Assembly: GCA_019694835.1 (NCBI GenBank)
Contig: JAIBBE010000214.1
Coordinates: 1-64,000, forward strand
Direction of reading: 5' to 3'
Length of the DNA: 64,000 nucleotides
Source: Fimbriimonadaceae bacterium
Lineage (GTDB): Bacteria > Armatimonadota > Fimbriimonadia > Fimbriimonadales > Fimbriimonadaceae
Both the position numbers and the translations under genes were made by a program. The notes under the pieces were generated by a model. That model worked only from the letters and a program-made list of their open reading frames with translations. It was not told the DNA's origin and ran no database searches. Shown here piece by piece: positions 7,776 to 17,024 of the stretch (positions within the stretch are counted from its first letter, which is position 1; each line of letters starts with the position of its first letter).

Positions 7776-10196
7776 CTACTTCTTGCGCAAACCTACCCTC
7801 AGCATCGAGTACCCGTCGATCTCGAAGTGCTCGACTCTCAGCTTGTGCTTGCCGCCGAGCTTGACTTCGCGTGAGTACGGGGTGGGGCCTTGGTACTTCC
7901 AGGCATCCTCGATGAGCGGCTTGCCGTCGAGCCAGACGCGGCAGCCGTCGTCGGTGGTGACGTCGATGACGTAGGTGCCCGGTGCGATCTGGAAGTTCCC
8001 TTCGGCGACCGTCGCGTAGTTGTTGGCGGGGAGGCCGGGGGCGCCATCGGCGAAGTCGAGCTTATCGGTCTTCAGGGTCTTGATCGGCGTGCCCGCGATG
8101 AGCTTGGCGAACTCGTCGGGCTTCGTGCGCGGGTCGTTGGCCGCGGTCCAGGCGAACCACTTGATATCCCACTCGATCGGGGCGAAGAACTCGGAGTAGC
8201 CGAATCGGAACGGCTTCCCTTTGCCGGTAACGATGCCGCGATAATCGACGACTTTCTCACCCTTGTATTCGAGGAGAAGGCTGCGATCAATGCCGCCGTC
8301 GCGGTTGTACGCCACGCGGATAAGGGACGGAACAGGGATGGTCTTGTTGCCCGCGCTCCACGAACTGCCGCTGTTGGTGCTGATGCCCTCGATCTTCAGG
8401 CCCTTCTGCTCGATGACGGTCGCGGCACCTTTTGGACCGAGAACTTCGAAGGCCTGGATGCGCTCCTTCACCTCGCCACGCGGCCAAAGGATCGGGCTGA
8501 GGAAGTCGTACGGGCCCCACTGGTCGACGAGAATGTAGCGACGACCGCGCAGCGTACCCTGCTTGATGAACGGGTTCTTGCCGCCTGCGATCGGGGCCGG
8601 GCGGTACTTGAGCATGTCGTCGGCCTTGGGCGCCTTCGCTCCTCGCTGCGGTTCGGCGATCATGCCCTGACCGGATGGCTCCACACCGACGTTGATCGGC
8701 TTGATCGTGGTCGCGAACGGATCCCAGTTGGTCTTGAACCGATTGAGATAGTTGTCCTTATAGTCTTGGAGCACATTGCCGCTGCCCGCCATTGTCGGGG
8801 GGAGGGGGTTAGGAAGTTTCTTCGAGGCAATGGATGAGCTCCATGTCAGCTTGTCGGTTCCCGACATGTCCGCACCGTTGATCACGTTGTTCTCGAACCG
8901 GAACGTCGATCGGTCTTCATCCGCCGGGGCGAGGAGCTTGCCGCAATCGACGACCATATTCTCGGAGAACTGGAAGTTGAGCGTGCGCCGGACGCTGTTA
9001 ACCGTGTTCGGGATGTTGCTGAACAGGTTTCCGGAGGCCATGCTGTCGCGGCTTCGACAGTCGCGCGCCTTGCCGTAGCCCCAGTTCGGGTCGATGGACG
9101 GGTTCTGCCAAATGGCGAGCGCGGTCGTGTCGCGATAGAAGATGTTGTTGAGGAACTGGTTCTCTTGGCCGTGCTCAAGGGCGATGCTTTCCGCGTTGTA
9201 GGCGAAGATGTTGCCCTGCACGAGGCTCTCCCAGCTGAATCCGCCCCAGATTCCGTGCCAGCACTCCATGACGAGGTTGTTCACGAACTTGTTTCTGCTG
9301 AAGGTCGCCTCGATGCCGTTGGTCGGTGCGTGGCTCCAGTCATTGCCGTAGAGGATGTTGTCGTTGCAGCCTCCCTTTCCCGTGTCCATCGTGCTTTGGC
9401 CCGCCCAGAGGAAGAATCCGTCGCCGCCGTGGGTGACCGAGTTGTAGGCGAACACGTTGCGCATGCTCTGCTCGTAAATGATGATGCCGGCTGAGTCTTG
9501 GCCCCGGTTCCAACGGCCGTGCGAATAGCCCCGGACGCACCAGTCGATGTTGTTATGCATGATCCGGTTGTCGCTGGAGAGATACATGGACAAGCCGACG
9601 GCGCTCAGGAAGCTGAAGTCGTTGTTCCAGACGGTGCCCTTGTTGGACTCCATCAGATAAAGCCCGCTCTGGCCGCCTCGGATGGTGCACCCCTTCACCT
9701 CGAATCCGTCGCACTTGCGGAGATAGATGCCGCAGCCGTACCGGAGCCACTCGTCCTTCTCGTTGCGGTGAAAGCTCATCCAGTCCGCCCCGTCCTCGCG
9801 TTCGAGGGTGCTGAGCAGGTGCTGCTTCCAGTTGTAGGAGAAGTCGCAGTCGATGACCTTAATGCCTGGCGAGTTGCGCGCGACGAGGCCGAGTTTGTAG
9901 CCGCGTGCCCTTAGGTTCTTGATCGTGACGTTCCGGCCTTCGACGAAAACGGCGGTGCCTTTTCTCTGGTCTGGCTCGACGGTCGGCTTGGTGCCCTGCA
10001 GCGTCACGCCCGCGAAGTCGACCGTGATATTGTCGCCCTTGATCCGGATGGCTCCCGTGGTTCCGTCCTCGGAAGTTGAGGGGAATGCGTAGGTGGCGGG
10101 CGCAACGGTCACCGACTTGGTGATGGTCAGACCCGGCGTGAGTTTGACCGTCTGCGGAGGCGGCGTCGCGAGGGACAAGAGGGCGAGGGTCAACAT
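7776..10196 (-). CDS. secreted right-handed parallel beta-helix protein with C-terminal PA14-like domain
   Basis: 806 residues from the ATG at 10196, chosen because it gives a signal peptide directly (MLTLALLSLATPPPQ); an ATG ten codons upstream is possible. Residues about 60-450 show NosD/polysaccharide-lyase-like beta-helix features: repeated Asn-rich turns such as IRGGQSGLYLMESNKG and ENQFLNNIFY. The last 100 residues have APGTYVIDVTTDDGCRVW and LDGKPLIEDAW, resembling PA14-type carbohydrate-binding modules. A role in polysaccharide binding or breakdown is inferred; I see no certain catalytic residues. It is convergent with the RHS array and divergent from the cytochrome cluster. Confidence 0.8.
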   Translation of the reverse strand: MLTLALLSLATPPPQTVKLTPGLTITKSVTVAPATYAFPSTSEDGTTGAIRIKGDNITVDFAGVTLQGTKPTVEPDQRKGTAVFVEGRNVTIKNLRARGYKLGLVARNSPGIKVIDCDFSYNWKQHLLSTLEREDGADWMSFHRNEKDEWLRYGCGIYLRKCDGFEVKGCTIRGGQSGLYLMESNKGTVWNNDFSFLSAVGLSMYLSSDNRIMHNNIDWCVRGYSHGRWNRGQDSAGIIIYEQSMRNVFAYNSVTHGGDGFFLWAGQSTMDTGKGGCNDNILYGNDWSHAPTNGIEATFSRNKFVNNLVMECWHGIWGGFSWESLVQGNIFAYNAESIALEHGQENQFLNNIFYRDTTALAIWQNPSIDPNWGYGKARDCRSRDSMASGNLFSNIPNTVNSVRRTLNFQFSENMVVDCGKLLAPADEDRSTFRFENNVINGADMSGTDKLTWSSSIASKKLPNPLPPTMAGSGNVLQDYKDNYLNRFKTNWDPFATTIKPINVGVEPSGQGMIAEPQRGAKAPKADDMLKYRPAPIAGGKNPFIKQGTLRGRRYILVDQWGPYDFLSPILWPRGEVKERIQAFEVLGPKGAATVIEQKGLKIEGISTNSGSSWSAGNKTIPVPSLIRVAYNRDGGIDRSLLLEYKGEKVVDYRGIVTGKGKPFRFGYSEFFAPIEWDIKWFAWTAANDPRTKPDEFAKLIAGTPIKTLKTDKLDFADGAPGLPANNYATVAEGNFQIAPGTYVIDVTTDDGCRVWLDGKPLIEDAWKYQGPTPYSREVKLGGKHKLRVEHFEIDGYSMLRVGLRKK

Positions 10197-10226
10197 ACCT
10201 CTATTCTGACGTGCCGGCAAACACAC

Positions 10227-10446
10227 CGTGCATCAGTACTTCGTGATAAGAGCACTCGTTTTGATGTGTAGTGAGTATGGGGGACATAGGGGAAAGGTGT
10301 TGCCTATTTCGCCTCAACAGCATCAATCTGCACGAAAAGATGATGATTTAGATTCGAATTAGGAGCCCAAACGCATGCAGGGCATGTGTAGAATGACGAT
10401 TGTTAGTGGAAACTAACGAGTCCAGGAGGGACAAGGAAGGGAAACA
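10227..10446. promoter_or_regulatory. divergent intergenic region upstream of the cytochrome cluster
   Basis: 220 bp between the beta-helix gene and the decaheme cytochrome. It holds a small perfect hairpin at 10402-10417 (GTTAGT GGAA ACTAAC) about 30 bp before the cytochrome start and a strong ribosome site (CCAGGAGGG) near 10422-10430. The promoter for the rightward cytochrome genes must lie here; I cannot assign -35/-10 boxes with confidence. Confidence 0.4.
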
Positions 10447-11427
10447 ATGGTGCGCTACCACTCGATCATTCTGATTCTTGGCATCGCCGCCCTTCTTTAT
10501 GGCGTCGTACATGCCGAGCAGGCGAAGTCGGGAGGAACCTCCCAAGCGGCAAAACTCTTTGCCCGGGCCAAAGCGGACGACTTCATGGGCGATTCCTACT
10601 GCGTCGACTGCCATAAAGGCATTTCACAGAATTTTGCTCAGTCACCCCACTCAGCCTTGATGGCAGATTCATCACTGCCCGCAGATAAGAAGGGTTGCGA
10701 AGGCTGTCACGGACCGGGTGGCATTCACCAGGCCGACGAGAACGCTGAAGTTATCGCGTTCCGAACCATGAGCCCAAAAGAGTCAGCAGCCGCATGTATG
10801 CGGTGCCACGCTCAGACACTTAGCGAGGCGCATTGGAAACGTACGGCCCACTCGAAAGAGGACATGTCATGTGTGTCCTGCCACCAGATCCACCCTGACG
10901 CGCCATCCGATCTACCCGGCGTGAAGAAGGGCGATTCGGGTGACCCCAAGAAGGCCGTATTCATTGCTCGCGTCGAAGCCCGCAGCATGCTCAAAGCTGA
11001 TGAAGCAACGCTTTGTGGTTCGTGTCACGGTGCCGAGGTCGCTCAATTCCGACTGACTTCACACCATCCGGTGCCAGAAGGCCGAATGCTATGCAGCGAT
11101 TGCCACAGCGCGCACCCCAGCAAGAACGAGAAGATCGGAAAGGCTGCGGATCGGGACAAGTGCGTCACGTGCCACTCCGAGCATCGTGGGCCCTTCGTTT
11201 TCGAGCACGACCCTGTTGCCGGACATACCGGTTCGGGTTGCGCGGAATGTCATAAGCCGCACGGATCGGCCAATCCCAAGATGTTGAACTCCTTCTCGCG
11301 AGGACTCTGCGCGCAGTGTCACACGGAGAAGTTGAGTCGCCACTATCCGGGCCAGACATGCTGGAATTCGGGTTGCCATGTCGCCCCGCACGGAAGCAAT
11401 ACCAGCCCGAACCTTTTGGATCCTTAG
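10447..11427 (+). CDS. DmsE/MtrA-like decaheme cytochrome c
   Basis: 326 residues with a signal peptide (IILILGIAALLYGVVHA). Nine CXXCH haem motifs (CVDCH at 52, CEGCH, CMRCH, CVSCH, CGSCH, CSDCH, CVTCH, CAECH, CAQCH) plus a tenth site with wider spacing, CWNSGCH at about 305. Ten haems in about 300 residues with even spacing match the DmsE/MtrA family, which forms the electron wire inside an outer-membrane barrel. The next gene encodes such a barrel, 13 bp downstream, supporting a porin-cytochrome pair. Electron transfer across the outer membrane is inferred; the direction (oxidation or reduction) cannot be told from sequence. Confidence 0.85.
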   Translation: MVRYHSIILILGIAALLYGVVHAEQAKSGGTSQAAKLFARAKADDFMGDSYCVDCHKGISQNFAQSPHSALMADSSLPADKKGCEGCHGPGGIHQADENAEVIAFRTMSPKESAAACMRCHAQTLSEAHWKRTAHSKEDMSCVSCHQIHPDAPSDLPGVKKGDSGDPKKAVFIARVEARSMLKADEATLCGSCHGAEVAQFRLTSHHPVPEGRMLCSDCHSAHPSKNEKIGKAADRDKCVTCHSEHRGPFVFEHDPVAGHTGSGCAECHKPHGSANPKMLNSFSRGLCAQCHTEKLSRHYPGQTCWNSGCHVAPHGSNTSPNLLDP

Positions 11428-11440
11428 TGTCAGGGAGACG

Positions 11441-13084
11441 ATGATGACTTGGAAACCTTGTTCAACGATGCTGATCCTGGTGATGTCGATCACCGCCGGG
11501 TGGTCGCAGGATGCGGCACCCGGTCAAGACCAGCCCGAAGATCCTGAACCCACTCCGGTACGGTGGAATTCTTTCACCCTCCGCTACACGAGCATCGCTA
11601 ATAGCGAAAACAGCCAGGTGCTTCGACAGTACGCTTCGCCTTCCCGCGGATTCGATCTGAAGCACCTTCGATACACCTATCCCGGAACGGGCGGACGATT
11701 TTGGGGCCGCCTGGATATGCGCGGATTCCCTAAGAACGACAACGTGCAGACTCTGCAAGTGATCGCAGGCAAGGCAAACCTCAAATTCTCCGCAGACGAT
11801 TACGGCTATTTTGAGCCGACGCCTTTCAGGGTTGACCGACGGGTTGAGCGGAACATCCAGGGCAGCTTGTCTTACGCCGTCAATCCCAACCTCGGGGTTT
11901 GGGTGGCCTACCGCAACCGAACCAAGGACCGCAGCTACGAGCCTCCGCGCGACAACCTCTCGACGATCACCAAAACTTTGGCGGTCGGCGTGGAAGGCAA
12001 TGTTCTGGGAGGGCATGCGGCGGTGACCTATGCCGATTCGCGGTTCTATGATCGCAACGGCGTTCAGCCGACTTCCGTTCAAAAGCGCTACGACATTTCT
12101 TATGGGCGTGAATTCGGTCCGCTGAGTTTGGAAGGGGTGTACTCCAATACCAAGATCCAACAGCGCGGATTCCGGGACAGCAACGCAAAGGGCTGGGGCC
12201 TTGATGCGGATTGGTACATCGGGGAGAACACCAGCCTGGGCCTTTCCATGCGGCGTCAGGATCTGAGCCTTCCCAACACGCTAAACGCCTATGTTCGCAA
12301 GCGATTCATCACCGGGCTGAACTTCGATCACCGGTTCGGTAACGGAATCAGTCTGCAGGCCGGCTTCCAGCACAAAGAGGCCGAACGGCTGCGCAGCGAC
12401 CAAACGTTTATCGATGTCCCGAAGTGGAACACGTGGAACGCGAAGCTGAGTGGCAAACTCGGCTCAAGCAATCTGCGATGGTCGCTCAGGGGGTCGTGGG
12501 AGCATCTGAACCGTGCCGCAACCATGGTCGGCGAAGACCCTCGCGCGCTCTATTGGGACGACCGAGCCCGATTGCAGGCCAAGCTCGACTACTCGAACGA
12601 CCGGTTTGCCGCCTACGCGACCTATCAATACCGATTCGATCAGAACTCGCCTCGCAATGTCGAAGTAACCACCAATTACTTCACCATCGGCGGCAGCTAC
12701 ACGTTCAACCCGACCACCAGTGTCTGGGCGGAGTTTGCCAACCAGTCGTATCGCGCCTCGGGCGTGATCGATCCCGAAGGCTACGATCTCGACTGGTTCT
12801 TCCCTTCGAACACGTCTTATGCGTTTGGAATTGACCACGCATTCAACCCGAGCACATCGCTTTCCGTGGCGCTGACGCACACGGTCACCAACAACGACAA
12901 TCCCCTCGGACTCCGAGGTGGCAATGTCCGCAACACCGAATTGACGGCCACGCTGCGGCGCAAGATCAACGAGCGAAACTCGCTTGAACTCGTCATCGCG
13001 CCTTGGTCGTACCGAGATCGCCTTTCGGACCAGATGAACAGCCGACCAACGATGATCGGCCTCAACTGGACGATGAAATTCTAA
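11441..13084 (+). CDS. outer-membrane beta-barrel protein, MtrB/PioB-like partner of the decaheme cytochrome
   Basis: About 547 residues from one of two adjacent ATGs (11441 or 11444), preceded by AGGGAG. N-terminal signal sequence (STMLILVMSITAGWSQ). The rest is alternating polar/aromatic beta-strands with repeated strand ends such as GLSMRRQDLSL and YTFNPTTSVWAEF, and the protein ends in Phe (WTMKF), the usual outer-membrane barrel signature. It is somewhat shorter than typical MtrB. Assignment to the MtrB/DmsF/PioB type rests on barrel character and position between two multihaem cytochromes; a family search is needed to separate it from generic barrels. Confidence 0.7.
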   Translation: MMTWKPCSTMLILVMSITAGWSQDAAPGQDQPEDPEPTPVRWNSFTLRYTSIANSENSQVLRQYASPSRGFDLKHLRYTYPGTGGRFWGRLDMRGFPKNDNVQTLQVIAGKANLKFSADDYGYFEPTPFRVDRRVERNIQGSLSYAVNPNLGVWVAYRNRTKDRSYEPPRDNLSTITKTLAVGVEGNVLGGHAAVTYADSRFYDRNGVQPTSVQKRYDISYGREFGPLSLEGVYSNTKIQQRGFRDSNAKGWGLDADWYIGENTSLGLSMRRQDLSLPNTLNAYVRKRFITGLNFDHRFGNGISLQAGFQHKEAERLRSDQTFIDVPKWNTWNAKLSGKLGSSNLRWSLRGSWEHLNRAATMVGEDPRALYWDDRARLQAKLDYSNDRFAAYATYQYRFDQNSPRNVEVTTNYFTIGGSYTFNPTTSVWAEFANQSYRASGVIDPEGYDLDWFFPSNTSYAFGIDHAFNPSTSLSVALTHTVTNNDNPLGLRGGNVRNTELTATLRRKINERNSLELVIAPWSYRDRLSDQMNSRPTMIGLNWTMKF

Positions 13085-13139
13085 GAGTACTGATGAATAA
13101 GTCTCACCACATTGATCCCCTGGGGAGCGGAGGAACACT

Positions 13140-14564
13140 ATGAAGTTCAAATGGTTTGTCACCTTGTTCGCGGCAGTTCCGTTTGTCGCCGCGATATTCG
13201 TTTCGCAAAGCTGTGGTGGCGAAGGTGGCCCGATCGACAATAACGGTGGGTTACCTTCTGTTACCAAAGAATTCCAGGCTCTGCTTCCAGATGCCCAAAA
13301 GGGCGCCAACTATGTGGGTTCTGCAGCCTGTGTCGGTTGTCACAACGACCAAGGATCCCATTGGGAAGCGACCAAGCATTCCAGCAAGGGAGTTGGCTGT
13401 GAGAAGTGTCACGGCCCAGGCGCAGCCCACCAGGCCTCACCCTCCAAGTCAAACATTCTCACGTATCCCAAAGCGACAAATTCGGTAGTGTGCGCTCAAT
13501 GCCACGGGCCTACACACGACCAATGGAATTTCTCCCAGCATTCAAAGCTAATCGTTGCACCCGTTGAAGAAGGAATTCAGAATCCCTCGCAGTACGCGCG
13601 CAATTCCCGCTGCGTCGCCTGTCACAGCGGTCTGTTCCGAACCGAGATTGTCGAAGACGGCGTTGACATTCCCAACATGACAGATGAGGCTGTACAAGAG
13701 GTTTTGGAGAACACATTAAATGATGTTCCCCAAGTGGCCAACTGTTCGACCTGCCATGATCCTCATCGCAACACCGGCAACTTGACTGACTCCGGTGAAG
13801 AAGTGCAGCTTCGTCACGCAGTCTTCAGCACCGACACCACGCGGGTCGGTCCAGGTTCGAAAGCACCGGAGTTCACGACTTTCGACCACATCTGCGCGCA
13901 GTGTCATAACGGTCGCGGAGCAAACCCGGCTGATTCCGCTCTCACAACGGGAACGGCTCGACCGAACATGCACGACAGCAACCAGTACAACATGTTGCTC
14001 GGATTCGGCGGCGTCGAGGGATCTGGGCCGATCATTCGAAACACCGCCCACGCCACCGCGCCAGGCCAGTGTTCGAAGTGCCACATGCCCGACTCGCGAC
14101 ACTCTTTCACGGTCAGTTACAACGCCTGCGCTCCGTGCCATACGGAATCGGACGCAGCTGCCCGAATCCAGTCGACCAAGAGCGAAGTGATCAGTGAGCT
14201 GTACAACTTGCGTCTCCGCATGGAGAATTGGGCCCAGACCAAGTTCAACGATCGCGACCTGTGGGACTACACCTCGCTCATCACGGCAGAAGGCAAGACA
14301 CCTCCTCCGCAGACCGAGGTGCCGATTGAGATCAAACGTGCCCGCCACAACTACTACTTCATCATCCGGTCTGGTGACTACGGCGCCCACAACGCTCCGT
14401 ATGCGAAGCACCTGTTAACGGTCGCTGATACAAACGTGACCAATGCAGCCGGAAAGGGTCGAGCGGCTGGCGACAACTCGTTGACCCTTGACCAAAAGCT
14501 GGCCGTACTCGAGGCTGATCGTAAGAAGGCCAGCATGGCCGACATCACGGAACTCGACGAGTAG
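13140..14564 (+). CDS. octahaem cytochrome c, probably exported or lipid-anchored
   Basis: 474 residues with an N-terminal hydrophobic segment ending FVSQSC; this is a weak lipobox, so lipoprotein status is uncertain. Eight CXXCH sites: CVGCH (64), CEKCH, CAQCH, CVACH, CSTCH, CAQCH, CSKCH, CAPCH. Several resemble the cytochrome c554 / doubled CXXCH pattern, with distal His residues (GPGAAH, DPHR). The C-terminal 120 residues lack haems and include an amphipathic helix (SELYNLRLRMENW) as in octahaem tetrathionate- or hydroxylamine-type relatives, but no catalytic signature such as CXXCK is present. It could be the outer-surface or periplasmic partner of the conduit. Ribosome site GGGGAGCGGAGG precedes ATG 13140. 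Confidence 0.8.
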   Translation: MKFKWFVTLFAAVPFVAAIFVSQSCGGEGGPIDNNGGLPSVTKEFQALLPDAQKGANYVGSAACVGCHNDQGSHWEATKHSSKGVGCEKCHGPGAAHQASPSKSNILTYPKATNSVVCAQCHGPTHDQWNFSQHSKLIVAPVEEGIQNPSQYARNSRCVACHSGLFRTEIVEDGVDIPNMTDEAVQEVLENTLNDVPQVANCSTCHDPHRNTGNLTDSGEEVQLRHAVFSTDTTRVGPGSKAPEFTTFDHICAQCHNGRGANPADSALTTGTARPNMHDSNQYNMLLGFGGVEGSGPIIRNTAHATAPGQCSKCHMPDSRHSFTVSYNACAPCHTESDAAARIQSTKSEVISELYNLRLRMENWAQTKFNDRDLWDYTSLITAEGKTPPPQTEVPIEIKRARHNYYFIIRSGDYGAHNAPYAKHLLTVADTNVTNAAGKGRAAGDNSLTLDQKLAVLEADRKKASMADITELDE

Positions 14565-14573
14565 CCTCAAATG

Positions 14574-14602
14574 GGGACTGTCCGGACACCTCGGACAGTC
14601 CC
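14574..14602 (+). other. stable RNA hairpin between octahaem cytochrome and ccmF
   Basis: Perfect 11-bp stem (GGGACTGTCCG / CGGACAGTCCC) with a 7-base loop starting 10 bp after the octahaem gene stop and ending 10 bp before the ccmF ATG. No T-run follows (ATAATGAG), so it is not a standard intrinsic terminator. More likely it stabilises the upstream mRNA 3' end or sets the expression ratio within the operon. Confidence 0.6.
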
Positions 14603-14612
14603 ATAATGAGAT

Positions 14613-17012
14613 ATGGAAGATCTGTCGCTCCCAAAACTGGTATCCCCACCGAGTTGGTCCCTTAACGTGGGAGAACTCGGCAAGTTTCTTGTTTTGGCTG
14701 CGGCACTCTGCTTCTTAGTTTCGGCCATCGCGTGGTTCGCCAGCCCCAAGGCTCCGGGGCTCGACCGAATCGGGCGGTGGTCCTTCACTCTGGGCGCCCT
14801 CTCGATCTTTGGAACCTTTGTTTCCCTCGCCGCCCTTTTCGTCGGGAATCGGTTCGAGTTCTCGTACGTTTCCGGCCACAGCGACAGCCTGAATACAGTT
14901 CCCTACCGCATCGCCGGCATTTGGTCCGGCCAGCAAGGCTCGTTCTTGCTCTGGGCCGTCTGCGCGGCAATCTTCGGCTTGCTTATGCGCCGAAGACTCG
15001 GTCTTTACGAGCGCTGGTACACGGTGGTCTATGCCGTGTTCCTTGGTGCGATCGCAGGGATACTGGCCTACGAATCACCCTTCTTGCTGAACTTGGTTGA
15101 TGGCAAGCCCTTTGTTCCCGCGGACGGAGTCGGCCTCGCGCCGTCTCTTCAGAACTACTGGGTGACCATTCACCCGCCGACCATTTTCCTCGGCTTCGGC
15201 TCCTTAACCGCACTCTTTGCCCTTTCGTTTGCCGCGCTGTTAACCCGGAACTACAACGACTGGGTTCCGATCGTTCGACCTTGGGCGATGGTCTCCACCA
15301 CCTTGGTTGGCGTCGGACTCTGTATGGGCGGATTCTGGGCCTATGAGACGCTCGGATGGGGCGGATTCTGGATGTGGGATCCCGTCGAAAACGTCAGCTT
15401 CGTACCGTGGGTCTTCGGTGCCGCTTTCATACACGGCATCATCGTCCAGGCGACGCGCAAGCGCTGGCAGATCAGCAACATGCTGCTCGGTGGACTACCA
15501 TTCCTCGCTTTCCTCTTTGGTACCTTCTTGACGCGATCGGGCTTCCTTGCTGACGCAAGTGTCCACAGTTTTGCGGAGATGGACCGGTCCGCGCTCAAGT
15601 TGCTCGTCGGCTTGCTAGGTGTCACGACGATTGGTTTCTTTGCCACCTGGATCGTTCGTGCCATTCAGAACCGAAAAGATAAGGTCGCCGAGGGTGAGGT
15701 CAAGGGCGTTAGCCGTGAGGGCTTTTATCGAGCTGGCTCCATCCTACTAATGGCTATGGGTGTGGCCACCCTGATCGGGATGAGCGTACCCCTGATCATG
15801 GCACTTCAGGGCAAACAGCCCGCCGTTGTTGAAGAACGGGTCTACCACATGGTGGTGCCCTACCTCTTTATCCCGATCATGATTGCCATGGCGATCGCGC
15901 CGTTTGTAAGCTGGCGCGGGATGGGCGTTTCAGAACTGCTGAAACGAGTTTATTCTGTCTTCTGCGTGACGATCGGTCTGGTTGGTTTCGTGTTGCTCGC
16001 ATTTGCCCTCACGCCACTTGGAAAGATCGCAGATATCCAATCAAACATCGCCTTTCCCGGTGGATGGCAGGTCCGTGGCCTTTACTGGATTCTCTTCCTC
16101 GTAGGCGTCTGTCTGTTCGCCATTGTCGCCAACGTCTGGCGAATTTTCGAGATGAAGCGAGCTTCCAAACTCTCCGTGGGGCCGTTCATTACCCACCTGG
16201 GGGTTGGCATGCTGATGGCAGGCCTGATCGTTTCGCGAGGGTTCGAGAAGCGAGCGACCGCGATCATCATGGAAGACCACCCTGGACGCGCACTGAATTA
16301 CACAGTCCAGTTCGCGGGAATGACCACCAACACGACGGATCGCAATAACAAAGTTCGACTCGAAATCCGGGATCCGCATAATAAGAACAAACTCCTTTTT
16401 ACCGCCCTTCCAGGACTGTATTACGTTCCAGGAGCTGATGGCCAAGCAAACGCAATGGTGTGGCCGCATATCCAGCACTATCCTTTCCACGACGTCTATC
16501 TGACCCTCAATCCTCCGCAAACCGAAACGGGTGCCCAAATCAACTTTACGAAGCCAGGCGAAACCCAGTCGATTGGAGGGATGACGATCAAGTTCGAAAA
16601 GATTGAGCGACAAGGCGAAGCCGGAATGGCAGGAACACGATTTGGAGCGAGACTGAAAGTAACGATGGACGGCCAGACCAAAGATGTCTTGCCCCAACTC
16701 GAACTCGGCACCGGCGGCCCGCCGATCTCGCATCCGGCCGACCTCGACGGAACCCTTCAGGCAACGGTCGAAGGCATGGATGTCGCTTCGGGCGGCGTCA
16801 CGATTGGCTTCAACCTTGTTCGCCCCATGTATCCGATTGAGATTTTCCACAAACCCCTGACCGGTCTCGTTTGGCTGGGAACAGGAGTCATGACATTTGG
16901 AGGATTACTCTCTGCGTTCTATCGACGTCGTCCCCGCCGACCAACGGCGGTCAGGGAAGACGAATTGTCGACAGAGACGTCGGATGATGAGAAAGTCCTC
17001 GTAACCACATAG
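14613..17012 (+). CDS. ccmF: cytochrome c-type biogenesis protein, haem lyase (CcmF family)
   Basis: 799 residues, polytopic with about 14 hydrophobic helices. The WWD-type haem-handling motif WGGFWMWDPVENVSFVPW lies at about residue 250. Flanking conserved His residues include HPPTIFLGFG and VHSF. GQQGSFLLWA near 100 is also typical. CcmF ligates haem to CXXCH motifs of exported apocytochromes. The C-terminal 250 residues form a periplasmic beta-rich domain, longer than usual, ending in a final helix and a basic tail. No other ccm genes are in the window, so this may be a dedicated copy serving the neighbouring multihaem proteins. Start ATG is within 50 bp of the upstream stop. Confidence 0.9.
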   Translation: MEDLSLPKLVSPPSWSLNVGELGKFLVLAAALCFLVSAIAWFASPKAPGLDRIGRWSFTLGALSIFGTFVSLAALFVGNRFEFSYVSGHSDSLNTVPYRIAGIWSGQQGSFLLWAVCAAIFGLLMRRRLGLYERWYTVVYAVFLGAIAGILAYESPFLLNLVDGKPFVPADGVGLAPSLQNYWVTIHPPTIFLGFGSLTALFALSFAALLTRNYNDWVPIVRPWAMVSTTLVGVGLCMGGFWAYETLGWGGFWMWDPVENVSFVPWVFGAAFIHGIIVQATRKRWQISNMLLGGLPFLAFLFGTFLTRSGFLADASVHSFAEMDRSALKLLVGLLGVTTIGFFATWIVRAIQNRKDKVAEGEVKGVSREGFYRAGSILLMAMGVATLIGMSVPLIMALQGKQPAVVEERVYHMVVPYLFIPIMIAMAIAPFVSWRGMGVSELLKRVYSVFCVTIGLVGFVLLAFALTPLGKIADIQSNIAFPGGWQVRGLYWILFLVGVCLFAIVANVWRIFEMKRASKLSVGPFITHLGVGMLMAGLIVSRGFEKRATAIIMEDHPGRALNYTVQFAGMTTNTTDRNNKVRLEIRDPHNKNKLLFTALPGLYYVPGADGQANAMVWPHIQHYPFHDVYLTLNPPQTETGAQINFTKPGETQSIGGMTIKFEKIERQGEAGMAGTRFGARLKVTMDGQTKDVLPQLELGTGGPPISHPADLDGTLQATVEGMDVASGGVTIGFNLVRPMYPIEIFHKPLTGLVWLGTGVMTFGGLLSAFYRRRPRRPTAVREDELSTETSDDEKVLVTT

Positions 17013-17024
17013 GAGTTAGCAAAC

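Noticed and set aside
7890..8837. 315-residue frame antisense to the beta-helix gene
   Set aside because: Ala/Val/Gly/Asp-biased shadow of the real gene, no start signal.
11462..12160. Antisense frame across the outer-membrane barrel gene
   Set aside because: Shadow; the sense frame has a signal peptide and barrel end.
14574..14602. Hairpin as a terminator
   Set aside because: No T-run after the stem and the downstream gene continues the cluster.
16041..16850. 269-residue frame antisense to ccmF
   Set aside because: Shadow of a conserved gene.
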